The notes under the pieces were generated by a model. That model was not told the DNA's origin. It searched no databases and worked only from the letters and a program-made list of their open reading frames with translations. Made by a program: the position numbers and the translations under genes. A stretch of DNA of 55,997 bases from CAYTTA01 sp964440655 (lineage in GTDB: Bacteria; Bacteroidota; Rhodothermia; Balneolales; Balneolaceae), in NCBI GenBank assembly GCA_964440655.1, contig CAYTTA010000009.1:1-55997 (forward strand). Reading direction: 5' to 3'. Positions 25,708 to 34,980 of the stretch are shown one piece after another (the first letter of the stretch is position 1; each line of letters begins with the position of its first letter).

Positions 25708-26808
25708 ATGGCAAAGAAGGAAGCGGAAGTGATATTCACACCGATCGGGCAGCCGGATCGGAGCAAAAACGGCAAGATGGAGAAGGCCGTTGAGCTGCCC
25801 GATCCGACCAGAGCCGGTCACCAGGAGCTGGGCTTGACGAAGCAGGATCTCCTGGAGATGTTTGAATCGATGTTCCTTCAGAGGCGCTTCGAAGAGCGTG
25901 CCATGCAGATGTACCAGAAAGGTAAATTCGGTGGCTTCCTTCACCTCTATATCGGCCAGGAAGCGATTTCTACCGGATCGGCCTGGGCTCTGAATGATGA
26001 TGATGACATCATCACGGCGTATCGCGATCACGGGTTCGGTCTGGTGAGAGGAATAACCCCGGAGGCCGGAATGGCCGAGCTCTACGGCAAGGCGGCGGGC
26101 TGCGCGAAGGGGAAAGGAGGGTCGATGCACTTTGTCAATGTGGACGGCCATTTCTGGGGCGGCCACGGGATTGTGGGGGGACACATCCCGATCGGTGCAG
26201 GCCTCGCCTTTGCAAACCGATATCAGGGGAACGGCAGGGTGTGTGCCATCTATTTCGGAGACGGCGCAGTCCATCAGGGAGTTCTCCATGAGACGATGAA
26301 CATTGCCCAGCTATGGAAGCTCCCCTGCATCTTTGTGGTGGAGAACAACGGATATGCGATGGGAACCGCCGTCCGCCGTCACTCGGTGGGCGAGATTGTG
26401 GACCGGGCCGATGCCTACGGCATGAAAAAGGCAGTCGTAAACGGCATGGATGTCTTTTCGGTTTACGAGACGATGAAACGGGTGGTTGCAGAGATGAGAG
26501 AGGACAGCCTCCCCTGGTTCCTTGAGATCCGGACCTATCGCTACAGGGGGCACTCCATGTCCGATCCGCAGCAGTACCGTACCAAGGAGGAGCTGGAGGA
26601 GTACCAGCAGGTGGATCCGATCGAACGGCTCCGGCGCTACATTCTGGAGAACGGGATCGCCGCGGAGAAGAAGATCGCGGAGATCCAGGATCGTGTGGAG
26701 AAGAAGGTGCTCGATGCGGTCGAGTTTGCCGAGAACGCCGACCTGCCCGCTCCGGAAGCGCTCTACGACGACATGTACGTCGAAGAGAATCCCGTCTTTC
26801 ACAGATAG
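25708..26808 (+). CDS. pdhA: Pyruvate dehydrogenase E1 alpha
   Basis: A 366-residue E1 alpha subunit of the pyruvate (2-oxoacid) dehydrogenase complex. The ThDP-binding motif is GDGAVHQGVLHE with NN closing at VVENNGYAMG. The phosphorylation-loop-like region YRYRGHSMSDPQQYR and the GSMHF motif are typical. It has an extra charged N-terminus of about 35 residues. A TATCTTTTG about 45 nt upstream (25655-25663) resembles a Bacteroidota -7 box. A 5-bp GC hairpin (26904-26916) lies in the 137-nt gap before pdhB. Confidence 0.95.
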   Translation: MAKKEAEVIFTPIGQPDRSKNGKMEKAVELPDPTRAGHQELGLTKQDLLEMFESMFLQRRFEERAMQMYQKGKFGGFLHLYIGQEAISTGSAWALNDDDDIITAYRDHGFGLVRGITPEAGMAELYGKAAGCAKGKGGSMHFVNVDGHFWGGHGIVGGHIPIGAGLAFANRYQGNGRVCAIYFGDGAVHQGVLHETMNIAQLWKLPCIFVVENNGYAMGTAVRRHSVGEIVDRADAYGMKKAVVNGMDVFSVYETMKRVVAEMREDSLPWFLEIRTYRYRGHSMSDPQQYRTKEELEEYQQVDPIERLRRYILENGIAAEKKIAEIQDRVEKKVLDAVEFAENADLPAPEALYDDMYVEENPVFHR

Positions 26809-26945
26809 CCGGGATTCACTACCGGTCGGGATGAAAATCCTGGTGATCCGGTCCGGCGGTCCGGCAACTGTTGACCCCGGACGATTAGCAAGCCTGATTT
26901 GCCGCCCCGACGGGGCAATCAACCAAATTCAACTTAACTGAACCA

Positions 26946-27929
26946 ATGGCAGTTTTACAGCTCAGGGAAGCAGTCCGCGACGCCATCGATGAAGAGATGG
27001 CCCGTGACGAATCCGTTTTTGTGATGGGGGAGGAAGTGGCCGAATACAACGGAGCCTACAAGGCGACCGAAGGGCTGCTGGATAAGTATGGTTTCAAGCG
27101 GATGATCGATACGCCGATCTCCGAACAGGCGTTTGCCGGAATCGGCGTCGGAGCCGCGATGAACGGATTGCGTCCGATCGTGGAATTCATGACGTTCAAC
27201 TTTGCGGTCCTTGCTGCCGACCAGATTCTTAACCACGCTTCCAAGGTCCGGTACATGCTTGGAGGACAGGTGAAGGTGCCGATCGTCTTCCGCGGGCCGA
27301 ACGGGTCGGCAGGTCAGCTGGCAGCCACCCACTCTGTGGCTTACGACAGCATGTATGCCCACTTCCCCGGTCTGAAGGTGATCGAGGTCTCCGAACCGGC
27401 CGATGCCAAAGGGCTGCTCAAGTCGGCCATTCGTGATGACAATCCGGTCCTGTTCATGGAGTCGGAGCAGCTTTACGGTCTGAAGGGCGAAGTTCCGGAT
27501 GATGAGGATTTCCTTATTCCGATCGGCAAGGCAAAGGTGAAGCGCGAAGGTACCGATGTGACCGTGATTGCTCATGGGAAGCTCTATCATGTAGCGAAAA
27601 GAGCGGCCGATCAGCTGGCGAAAGAGGGGGTTGAGGTCGACCTGATCGATCTGCGGACCATCAAGCCTCTTGATGTGGATACCATCGTCCAGTCGGTCCG
27701 GAAGACCAACCGCTGTGTGGTGGTCGACGAGAGCCACCCCTTCGGCGGAACGGCAGCCGAGGTGGGATACATTCTTCATCGTGAGGCATTCGACTGGCTC
27801 GATGCACCGGTTGCAAGGGTGACGCTGCCCGATGTACATGCACCATTTGCCCGAAACCTGTTCGATCTCTGGCTGCCTGACATGAACGATGTGATCGAGG
27901 CGGTCAATACCGTAACCTACAGAAAGTGA
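26946..27929 (+). CDS. pdhB: Pyruvate dehydrogenase E1 beta
   Basis: A 327-residue E1 beta subunit, partner of pdhA, giving the alpha2beta2 decarboxylase. Conserved segments: VFVMGEEVAEYNGAYKATEGL, DTPISEQAFAGIGVGAAMNGLRPIVEFM, and the C-terminal transketolase-like part (DLIDLRTIKPLDVDTI; DESHPFGG). It lies 38 nt before pdhC. Confidence 0.96.
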   Translation: MAVLQLREAVRDAIDEEMARDESVFVMGEEVAEYNGAYKATEGLLDKYGFKRMIDTPISEQAFAGIGVGAAMNGLRPIVEFMTFNFAVLAADQILNHASKVRYMLGGQVKVPIVFRGPNGSAGQLAATHSVAYDSMYAHFPGLKVIEVSEPADAKGLLKSAIRDDNPVLFMESEQLYGLKGEVPDDEDFLIPIGKAKVKREGTDVTVIAHGKLYHVAKRAADQLAKEGVEVDLIDLRTIKPLDVDTIVQSVRKTNRCVVVDESHPFGGTAAEVGYILHREAFDWLDAPVARVTLPDVHAPFARNLFDLWLPDMNDVIEAVNTVTYRK

Positions 27930-27967
27930 TTTTTCTCTCTCCAACCGCATAAACTAACCTGTCAATT

Positions 27968-29212
27968 ATGGCCGTACGAATCGAGATGCCCAAACTGAGT
28001 GACACCATGGAAGAGGGTGTCATCGCCAAATGGAACGTCAAAGAGGGTGACCGCGTGGATGTCGGTGATGTGATCGCCGAAGTGGAGACCGACAAGGCGA
28101 CAATGGAAGTTGAGGTATTCGATGCCGGTACGGTCCTGAAAATCCTGGTCGGCGAGGGCGAAGCAGTTCCGCTGGGAGGACTGATGGCGGTGATCGGTGA
28201 GGAGGGAGAGGATATCGAGGAGATTCTGGCAAGTGCCGGAGAAGCCGGGGCAGGAGAAAAAGAGGATGCCGGCAAGGAGCCTGAGAAGGCCTCCGCTCCC
28301 GCCGAAGTGGTTGCCGGAGCGTCCGCTGCCGCTGAGCCCTCAGAAGCCGCCTCTGCGGCACCTTCCGGAGATGAGGGAAGAATCAAGGTATCCCCGCTTG
28401 CCCGCCGGATGGCAGAGGAGCAGGGGATCGACCTGCGCCAGGTTACCGGAAGCGGACCGGATGGCCGCATCATCAAGAGCGATATCGAGAATTATCGCAA
28501 GCCGGCTGCAGCGACGGTCGCCTACGACTCACTGGAGGACGAGGTGCTGCCGGTTTCCCAGATGCGAAAAGTGATTGCACGCCGCCTCGGCGAGAGCAAA
28601 TATACCAGCCCCCACTTCTACGAGACCGTCGATGTCGACATGAAGCAGGCCATTGAGAGCCGGGCCCGTCTCAACGAGATGAGCGACGTCAAGATCAGCT
28701 TCAATGACATTGTGGTCAAAGCAGTCGCCCATGCACTGCGAAGCCATCCCGACATCAACAGCTCCTGGAACGAGGATACCATCACCCGGCACGGAGATGT
28801 AAACATTGCCGTGGCGGTAGCGATCGAAGACGGTCTGGTCACTCCGGTGATCCGTCACGCAGACCGGAAAAACCTTCGCACCATCTCGAGCGAGATGCGT
28901 GAGCTGGCCGCACTTTCCAGAGACCGGAAACTGCAACCCGATCAGATGGAGGGAAGCACCTTCACCATCAGCAACCTGGGGATGTATGGAATCGAGGAGT
29001 TTACCGCCATCATCAATCCCCCGAACGCCTGTATTCTCGCCGTAGGTGCGATCCGGGATGTTCCGGTTGTCGAGAACGGAGAGGTGGTTCCGGGCAAGCG
29101 GATGAAAATCACCCTTTCAAGTGACCATCGGATTGTGGATGGTGCCAAAGCAGCGGAATTTCTCCGCACTCTGAAAGGAATGCTTGAGAATCCACTGGCG
29201 ATCCTGCTCTGA
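27968..29212 (+). CDS. pdhC: Dihydrolipoamide acetyltransferase (E2)
   Basis: A 414-residue E2. One lipoyl domain (about 1-78) has the lipoylated Lys43 in ETDKATMEV. An Ala/Glu/Pro-rich linker follows, then the peripheral subunit-binding domain (VSPLARRMAEEQGIDLRQVTGSG, about 140-165), then the CAT domain with the catalytic SSDHRIVDGA near the end. It completes E1/E2; no E3 dihydrolipoamide dehydrogenase gene is in the window. Confidence 0.96.
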   Translation: MAVRIEMPKLSDTMEEGVIAKWNVKEGDRVDVGDVIAEVETDKATMEVEVFDAGTVLKILVGEGEAVPLGGLMAVIGEEGEDIEEILASAGEAGAGEKEDAGKEPEKASAPAEVVAGASAAAEPSEAASAAPSGDEGRIKVSPLARRMAEEQGIDLRQVTGSGPDGRIIKSDIENYRKPAAATVAYDSLEDEVLPVSQMRKVIARRLGESKYTSPHFYETVDVDMKQAIESRARLNEMSDVKISFNDIVVKAVAHALRSHPDINSSWNEDTITRHGDVNIAVAVAIEDGLVTPVIRHADRKNLRTISSEMRELAALSRDRKLQPDQMEGSTFTISNLGMYGIEEFTAIINPPNACILAVGAIRDVPVVENGEVVPGKRMKITLSSDHRIVDGAKAAEFLRTLKGMLENPLAILL

Positions 29213-29229
29213 AATTCTTCCCCTGACCG

Positions 29230-29943
29230 ATGAAAGGCATTGTACTGGCCGGCGGTACCGGATCGAGACTTTTTCCGTTAACCAAGGTCACCAACAAGCA
29301 TCTTCTGCCGGTTGGGAGCAAGCCGATGATCTACTACCCCGTCGAGAAGCTGGTGGAGGCGGGGATCCGTGAGATACTCATCGTCACCGGTACCGAACAT
29401 ATGGGCGATGTGGTGAATCTTCTGGGCTCCGGTCGGGAGTTCGACTGCCGATTCACCTACAAGGTACAGGATGAGGCGGGCGGTATTGCCCAGGCGCTCG
29501 GCCTGGCGGAGAACTTTGCAGGCGATGAGCCGGTCGTGGTCGTGCTCGGGGACAACATTTTTGAAGCCTCCCTCACCGAAGCGGTTGAAAATTATCCGGG
29601 TGAGGGAGCAATGATCCTTCTTAAACAGGTTCCCGACCCCGAGCGCTTTGGCGTGGCCCGTCTTGAGGGAAATCGCATCGTCGGTATTGAAGAGAAACCC
29701 CCGACACCCCCATCCGACTATGCGGTAACTGGCATCTACATCTACGACCCCGATGTCTTCTCGGTGATCCGCACACTGAAACCCTCCCGGCGTGGCGAAC
29801 TGGAGATCACCGATGTGAACAACCACTACATCCGGCAGGGGAAACTTGCTTATTCGATTCTGGAAGGGTGGTGGACCGATGCAGGAACACCCGAATCCTA
29901 CCGGGTGGCCAACGATCTGGCACACGGCAAAGGAGAGAGATGA
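29230..29943 (+). CDS. rfbA: Glucose-1-phosphate thymidylyltransferase (short form)
   Basis: A 237-residue nucleotidyltransferase making dTDP-glucose from dTTP and glucose 1-phosphate. The start MKGIVLAGGTGSRLFPLT and the VLGDNIFE metal motif are clear, as are FGVARLEG and GWWTDAGTPESY. It is about 50 residues shorter at the C-terminus than the common RmlA, which usually has an allosteric tail. Its stop overlaps rfbD by 4 nt. dTDP is inferred from the neighbouring rfbDCB genes. Confidence 0.9.
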   Translation: MKGIVLAGGTGSRLFPLTKVTNKHLLPVGSKPMIYYPVEKLVEAGIREILIVTGTEHMGDVVNLLGSGREFDCRFTYKVQDEAGGIAQALGLAENFAGDEPVVVVLGDNIFEASLTEAVENYPGEGAMILLKQVPDPERFGVARLEGNRIVGIEEKPPTPPSDYAVTGIYIYDPDVFSVIRTLKPSRRGELEITDVNNHYIRQGKLAYSILEGWWTDAGTPESYRVANDLAHGKGER

Positions 29944-30836
29944 GCCGGTTGGTGACAGGAGCCGGTGGACAGCTCGGGAGAGAGTGGGTCCGGTTTCTGC
30001 ATGAAAGGGGGGAGTCATTTCAAGCGCGATCTTCCCGTGAATTGGATATCACCGATGCGGAGCAGATAGAGCGGCAGCTGGACCGTTTGCACCCTGAGGT
30101 GGTCATCAACTGCGCGGCCTGGACCGATGTGGACGGTGCCGAGTCGGATCGCCAGGAAGCCATGAAAGTGAATGCGGAGGGTGTCGCCCATCTGGCCGGC
30201 TGGTGTGAGCGGAACGGTGCCCTTCTGGTCCATTACTCAACCGATTACATCTTCCCCGGGGATCCGGGGGACCAGTCACGTTTCCCCTCCGGATATCCCG
30301 AGGATGCGCCACCCTCTCCTGTGAATGCCTATGGAGTGAGCAAGCTGGCCGGAGAGAAAGCGCTGCTCGATTCGGGGGCCGAACACCTTCTGGTGCGAAC
30401 CTCCTGGCTCTGTGGGGGGTATGGGGAGAATTTTGTGACCCTGATGCTGCGGCTCGGCAGAAACCGCCGGGTAGTGGAGGTGGTGGACGATCAGTTCGGA
30501 TCCCCTTCCTTTACATCATCCGTGGTCGGGACGACCGATCAATTGCTCCGTCGGAATGCACGGGGTATCTTCCACATCGCTTCCGAGGGGATTATCAGCC
30601 GGTACCGGTTTGCCGAAGAGATCTTCCGGATGGCCGGAGTGGATGTAACGATCCGGCCAGTGGGAAGCAACCAGTTCCCCGCTTCCGCCAGAAGACCGGC
30701 CTTTTCGGCGCTCGACACCTCGAAAGCAGCCGCTCTGCTCGGCAGGCCGATGGAGAGGTGGGAGGAGGGACTGAAAGAACTTCTGGACCAGTTAACGGCA
30801 ATCCGATCCGATGAAGATTCTACCGACCGGGTTTGA
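29940..30836 (+). CDS. rfbD: dTDP-4-dehydrorhamnose reductase
   Basis: A 298-residue short-chain dehydrogenase fold enzyme, last step of dTDP-L-rhamnose synthesis. The nucleotide motif is TGAGGQLG at about 5-12 and the catalytic Tyr/Lys pair is in AYGVSKLAGE; STDYIF and DDQFGSPSF are typical. The ATG at 29940 overlaps the rfbA stop (ATGA), with GGAGAG just upstream, and is preferred over an earlier frame opening. The 3' end overlaps rfbC by 26 nt. Confidence 0.93.
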   Translation: MSRLVTGAGGQLGREWVRFLHERGESFQARSSRELDITDAEQIERQLDRLHPEVVINCAAWTDVDGAESDRQEAMKVNAEGVAHLAGWCERNGALLVHYSTDYIFPGDPGDQSRFPSGYPEDAPPSPVNAYGVSKLAGEKALLDSGAEHLLVRTSWLCGGYGENFVTLMLRLGRNRRVVEVVDDQFGSPSFTSSVVGTTDQLLRRNARGIFHIASEGIISRYRFAEEIFRMAGVDVTIRPVGSNQFPASARRPAFSALDTSKAAALLGRPMERWEEGLKELLDQLTAIRSDEDSTDRV

Positions 30837-31371
30837 AGGGCTTTTTGTGATTGAGCCGGTGATCTACCGCGACACCAGGGGCTATTTTCTGGAAACCTGG
30901 AGGGAGGGGGCGCTATCGGTTCCTGGAAAAGAGATCCGGTTCGTACAGGACAACTTCTCCTGGTCCGGCCGCGGAGTGGTGCGTGGTCTCCACTATCAGA
31001 CAGGCGTCTCTGCTCAGGCGAAACTGGTCATGGCGTGTCACGGGGAGATCCTCGATGTGGCGGTGGACCTCAGGAAAGGGTCTCCTACCTTCGGGCGGCA
31101 CTTCTCCATCGTTCTGGAGAGCCGGACTCACCGGATGCTGTTCATCCCGGAGGGGTTTGCTCACGGATTTTCGGTACTTTCGGAGCAGGCGGCGGTCGCC
31201 TACAAATGCAGCGCTTTCTACGACCCGGAACTGGAGCGGGGAATCCGATGGAATGACCCGCAGCTTTTGATCGACTGGCAGATTGAGCAGCCCATGGTGT
31301 CGGAGAAAGACCGGTTACAACCCCTTCTGAGCGAAGTACCCGACGGGGACCTTTTCACGATGGAGATATAG
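30811..31371 (+). CDS. rfbC: dTDP-4-dehydrorhamnose 3,5-epimerase
   Basis: A 186-residue cupin-like epimerase. The catalytic His motif is in GVVRGLHYQ and the second motif is FIPEGFAHGF; YKCSAFYDPELERGIRWNDP is the family's C-terminal block. It starts within the end of rfbD and lies 26 nt before rfbB. Confidence 0.96.
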   Translation: MKILPTGFEGLFVIEPVIYRDTRGYFLETWREGALSVPGKEIRFVQDNFSWSGRGVVRGLHYQTGVSAQAKLVMACHGEILDVAVDLRKGSPTFGRHFSIVLESRTHRMLFIPEGFAHGFSVLSEQAAVAYKCSAFYDPELERGIRWNDPQLLIDWQIEQPMVSEKDRLQPLLSEVPDGDLFTMEI

Positions 31372-31397
31372 AAAAACAACGTGCCGGGGAGGCGTGA

Positions 31398-32447
31398 ATG
31401 AGACTATTAGTGACAGGCGGTGCGGGATTCATCGGATCCAATCTGATCCTCTGGCTTCACAGGAGGGTGCCCGATCTGCAGATACTCAATCTCGACAAAC
31501 TGACCTACGCTTCCGACCCGGGTTTCCTGGCTCCGATCGAGGAGTCGGAGCGTTATCGGTTTGTGCGAATTGATCTGGCCGACCGGGATGCCGTCAGGGA
31601 GGTGGTCCGGGAGTGGGAACCCGACGGCGTGATCCATCTGGCTGCGGAATCCCATGTGGACAACTCCATCCGCGGTCCGGAGCCCTTTGTCTACTCCAAT
31701 GTGGTGGGGACGTTCAATCTTCTGGAAGAGTGCCGGCAGTTCTGGAACGAATCTTCCGGCCGGTCCGGGAACGGCTCCCTTTCACAGGGGCCCGATCTCC
31801 GCTTCCGAAGATTTCTGCATGTATCGACCGATGAAGTCTATGGCACACTCGGCGATGAGGGGCTCTTTCACGAAGAGACCCCCTATGCCCCCAACTCCCC
31901 CTACTCTGCGACCAAAGCGGGAAGCGACATGCTGGTCCGCTCTTATTTTCATACCTTCGGGATGAATGTGGTGATCACCCACTGTTCGAACAACTTCGGA
32001 CCGCATCAGCATGATGAGAAGCTCATTCCGACGGTGATTCGTCACGCCCTGTCCCATGAGCCGATCCCGGTCTATGGTGAAGGGAGCAATGTCAGGGACT
32101 GGCTTTATGTGGAGGATCACTGTGAGGCGATCTGGAAGGTATTCGAAAGCGGACGGACCGGGGAGTCTTATAACATCGGCGGGGACAATGAATGGAGGAA
32201 CCTGAATCTGGTTCGCGAGATCTGCCGTATCCTGGACGAAGAGGTCGGACAGGGACCGGAAGGGGGGTATGAGAGCCTGATCACTTTTGTCACCGACCGG
32301 CCCGGGCACGACTACCGCTACGGTGTCGACTCAACCAGGATCCGGCAAGAGCTCGGGTGGGCCCCTTCCGGCGGATTCGAGGAGCGGCTTCGGAAGACGA
32401 TACTCTGGTATGTGGAGCGCCACAACAAATCAACACAAAAAAAATGA
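31398..32447 (+). CDS. rfbB: dTDP-glucose 4,6-dehydratase
   Basis: A 349-residue extended SDR. The NAD loop is TGGAGFIGSN, the catalytic Thr-Asp-Glu is in HVSTDEVYG and the Tyr/Lys pair in YSATKAGSD. With rfbA, rfbD and rfbC it gives the complete dTDP-L-rhamnose pathway, used for surface polysaccharide or glycan. Its stop overlaps the start of the EVE gene (ATGA). Confidence 0.96.
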   Translation: MRLLVTGGAGFIGSNLILWLHRRVPDLQILNLDKLTYASDPGFLAPIEESERYRFVRIDLADRDAVREVVREWEPDGVIHLAAESHVDNSIRGPEPFVYSNVVGTFNLLEECRQFWNESSGRSGNGSLSQGPDLRFRRFLHVSTDEVYGTLGDEGLFHEETPYAPNSPYSATKAGSDMLVRSYFHTFGMNVVITHCSNNFGPHQHDEKLIPTVIRHALSHEPIPVYGEGSNVRDWLYVEDHCEAIWKVFESGRTGESYNIGGDNEWRNLNLVREICRILDEEVGQGPEGGYESLITFVTDRPGHDYRYGVDSTRIRQELGWAPSGGFEERLRKTILWYVERHNKSTQKK

Positions 32448-32923
32448 GTGTACGACAGTACTGGCTGATGAAATCGGAGCCTGAAGCCTACAGCATTGAT
32501 GATCTTGAGCGTGACGGCAGGGAACCCTGGGATGGAGTTCGCAACTACGAGGCGCGCAACTTCATGAGGGACCGGATGAAAGTGGGGGATCGGGCTCTTT
32601 TCTACCACTCCAACATCACCCCGCCGGTCATTGCGGGAATCATGGAGATTGCAAGTGAACCCTATCCCGATCCGACCCAGTTCGATCCGGAGAGCAACTA
32701 TTTTGATCCGAAGAGCCGTGAATCGGACCCCACCTGGTATCTGGTTGATGTAAAATTTGTGGAGAAGTTTGAAAATCCGGTGAGCCGGGAGGTGCTGAAG
32801 AGATTGCCGGAAACCCAGGAGATGATGCTCTTCCGCCGCAACCGGCTCTCGATCACCGAGGTTACGCCGGCTGAATATGAAAAAATCCTGGAACTGGCCC
32901 GCGGGAGGAGTGAGGATGAGTGA
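32444..32923 (+). CDS. EVE domain-containing protein
   Basis: A 159-residue EVE (PUA-like) protein. The start reads YWLMKSEPEAYSIDDL, then WDGVRNYEARNFMRD and DRALFYHSN, which form the aromatic-cage fold that recognises modified bases in DNA or RNA in studied members. The ATG overlaps the rfbB stop, and the end overlaps dcd by 8 nt, so it is embedded in the operon. The target base is unknown. Confidence 0.92.
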   Translation: MSVRQYWLMKSEPEAYSIDDLERDGREPWDGVRNYEARNFMRDRMKVGDRALFYHSNITPPVIAGIMEIASEPYPDPTQFDPESNYFDPKSRESDPTWYLVDVKFVEKFENPVSREVLKRLPETQEMMLFRRNRLSITEVTPAEYEKILELARGRSEDE

Positions 32924-34121
32924 GATCTGGCTCAGAACCCGCGGAATTCTGCCGGTACAGCAGCTGAAACAGCTGGTGGAAGCCGGTCTGATCCGGAGCC
33001 ATCCGGATCACCCGCTTGAAGAAAACCAGTTCCAGCCCAACTCCATCGACCTGCGGCTGGGGGAGGTGGCTCACCGCGTGCGGTGCAGCTTTCTTCCCGA
33101 AGACGAAACCGTGCAGCAGAAGATCGACAAGCTCCATCACTACACCTTCTCCATCGAGAACGGTGCGGTCCTGGAACCCAACTGTGTCTACATCATCCCT
33201 CTTCTGGAGGAGGTCTCCCTTCCCGGGCGTTTCTACACCTCCCAGCAGCGTCTCTTCAACGGGGAGAAGAGCGACCGCTCCCTCCGTCTTATCGCCGAGG
33301 AGAACCTTACCGCCAAGGCGAATCCCAAGAGCTCCACGGGACGACTGGACGTATTCACCCGGGTGATCACCGATCACTCCCACCGTTTTGAGGAGATCCG
33401 GTCGGGGTATGAGGGGAAGCTCTGGCTGGAAGTGGTTCCCAAATCCTTCCCCGTGAAGGTGCGGACAGGGCAGAGACTGAACCAGCTCCGTGTCCGTCAC
33501 GGCCAGACCATACTGAGCGATGAGGATCTGTTGCGGGTACACGGAACAGATCCAATCCTGTTCGATGACACGGGGGAGCCTCTGGGACTGGACCGGATCA
33601 AGGTGAACAACGGACTCTTCCTGAGTGTGAATCTGCAGCCGATGGGAGGGGAAGAGGTCATTGGCTATAAAGCCCGCAAGCACCGGGACATGATCGATCT
33701 GGACAAGATCAATCACTACCGGATCGAGGATTTCTGGGAGCCGATTCACTGGAGAAAAGGAGATCATCTCATTCTGGAACCGGAGGCGTTCTACATCTTC
33801 GCCTCCAGAGAGAAATGCCGGATCCCCACGCATCTGGCTGCCGAGATGGTGGCCTACGACACGGGATCCGGAGAGCTCCGGACCCATTATGCCGGTTTTT
33901 TTGACAGCGGTTTCGGCGGGGGCGTTAAAGATGGCGGAGCCAGGGCGGTGCTTGAAGTGCGTTCCCACGATGTTCCCTTTCTTGTGGAACATGGACAGAC
34001 CTTCTGCAGTATGATCTTCGAAAACAATACCGAGGTCCCCTCCTTTGTCTACGGGAAGGAGATCGACAGCAACTACCAGGGGCAGGGGCTGAAGCTGGGC
34101 AAGCATTTCCGGGAAGGGTAA
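32916..34121 (+). CDS. dcd: 2'-deoxycytidine 5'-triphosphate deaminase (long, two-module form)
   Basis: A 401-residue protein, about twice the length of ordinary dCTP deaminase (about 190), matching the fused form. The first half has QPNSIDLRLG, and SSTGRLDVFTRVI (the usual SSxxR/Gly motif); the second half repeats the fold with YDTGSGELRTHYAGFFDSGFGG. It deaminates dCTP to dUTP, feeding dTTP synthesis with the dUTPase at 45522-45983. ATG 32916 (MSEIWLRTRG) is preferred over 32877, which lies in the EVE gene. Confidence 0.88.
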   Translation: MSEIWLRTRGILPVQQLKQLVEAGLIRSHPDHPLEENQFQPNSIDLRLGEVAHRVRCSFLPEDETVQQKIDKLHHYTFSIENGAVLEPNCVYIIPLLEEVSLPGRFYTSQQRLFNGEKSDRSLRLIAEENLTAKANPKSSTGRLDVFTRVITDHSHRFEEIRSGYEGKLWLEVVPKSFPVKVRTGQRLNQLRVRHGQTILSDEDLLRVHGTDPILFDDTGEPLGLDRIKVNNGLFLSVNLQPMGGEEVIGYKARKHRDMIDLDKINHYRIEDFWEPIHWRKGDHLILEPEAFYIFASREKCRIPTHLAAEMVAYDTGSGELRTHYAGFFDSGFGGGVKDGGARAVLEVRSHDVPFLVEHGQTFCSMIFENNTEVPSFVYGKEIDSNYQGQGLKLGKHFREG

Positions 34122-34128
34122 ACCTGAA

Positions 34129-34923
34129 ATGAAGCTGTTCTTCACCGAAACAGGATTGATCGGATCCGAACCTCACCGGCTGGTTCTTGCCGGTCAGGAG
34201 GCATTCCATGCGGTCCGGGTAATGCGGATACGGCCGGGAGAGACATTGCATGCAACGGACGGGAAAGGAACCATCTGGCAGGGGCGGGTCATTTCTGCGA
34301 CACCGCAGGAGGTTCTGGCCGAAGTGACCGGAACGGAGTCTCATCCGCGTCCGGCTCCCAGGATCTCCATGGCGATCGGATTCCTTCACAAGAGGGACCG
34401 GATGGAGTTTGCCGTGGAGAAGGCCGTTGAGCTCGGGGTGGCCGAGCTGCTGCTGTTCCGGGGGGACCATAGTGAGAAACACTCTCTTCGGACTGAAAGG
34501 ATGGAGGCGGCTGCCCTGGCTGCCATGAAACAGAGCCTGCGGGCCTGGCTGCCGCGGGTGACTCTGTTTGACAATCTGGAGAGCCTGCTCGGTGCGTCTG
34601 GGCCTGTCAGAATCATTGTTGCCGATGAGACCAGCGGAGAAGAGGCACAACCCGATCCGGCCGGATGGAGAAGGGAGGAGAGAGTGCTCTTTGTGGTGGC
34701 TCCTGAGGGTGGGTTTTCAGAGCGCGAACGGGAACTTCTCCGGGAGAAGCGGGCCGGGACGGTCTCCCTGGGCCGCTACCGTCTCCGCACCGAGACCGCT
34801 GTCGCGGCACTCGCGTCGCTCTTCATTCCCATGGCATCGAACAGAGAGATTCCCCGGGTCGCAGAAGGTAATGTGGTGGCAGGCACAGATCAGGAGAGCT
34901 ATCGGAAGGTGAAGAGCGCCTGA
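34129..34923 (+). CDS. rsmE: 16S rRNA m3U1498 methyltransferase
   Basis: A 264-residue RsmE of the SPOUT family. The N-terminal PUA-like part (HAVRVMRIRPGE) and the knotted AdoMet-binding C-terminus (VVAPEGGFSERERELL and LGRYRLRTETAVAAL) are clear. It methylates N3 of U1498 in 16S rRNA. It is 7 nt after dcd and ends the plus-strand run that begins at pdhA. Confidence 0.94.
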   Translation: MKLFFTETGLIGSEPHRLVLAGQEAFHAVRVMRIRPGETLHATDGKGTIWQGRVISATPQEVLAEVTGTESHPRPAPRISMAIGFLHKRDRMEFAVEKAVELGVAELLLFRGDHSEKHSLRTERMEAAALAAMKQSLRAWLPRVTLFDNLESLLGASGPVRIIVADETSGEEAQPDPAGWRREERVLFVVAPEGGFSERERELLREKRAGTVSLGRYRLRTETAVAALASLFIPMASNREIPRVAEGNVVAGTDQESYRKVKSA

Positions 34924-34980
34924 CTGCTGCTGGCAAACCATCTGACTGCTGCCGGATCCGCCCCTCAGCAGACTCAACAT

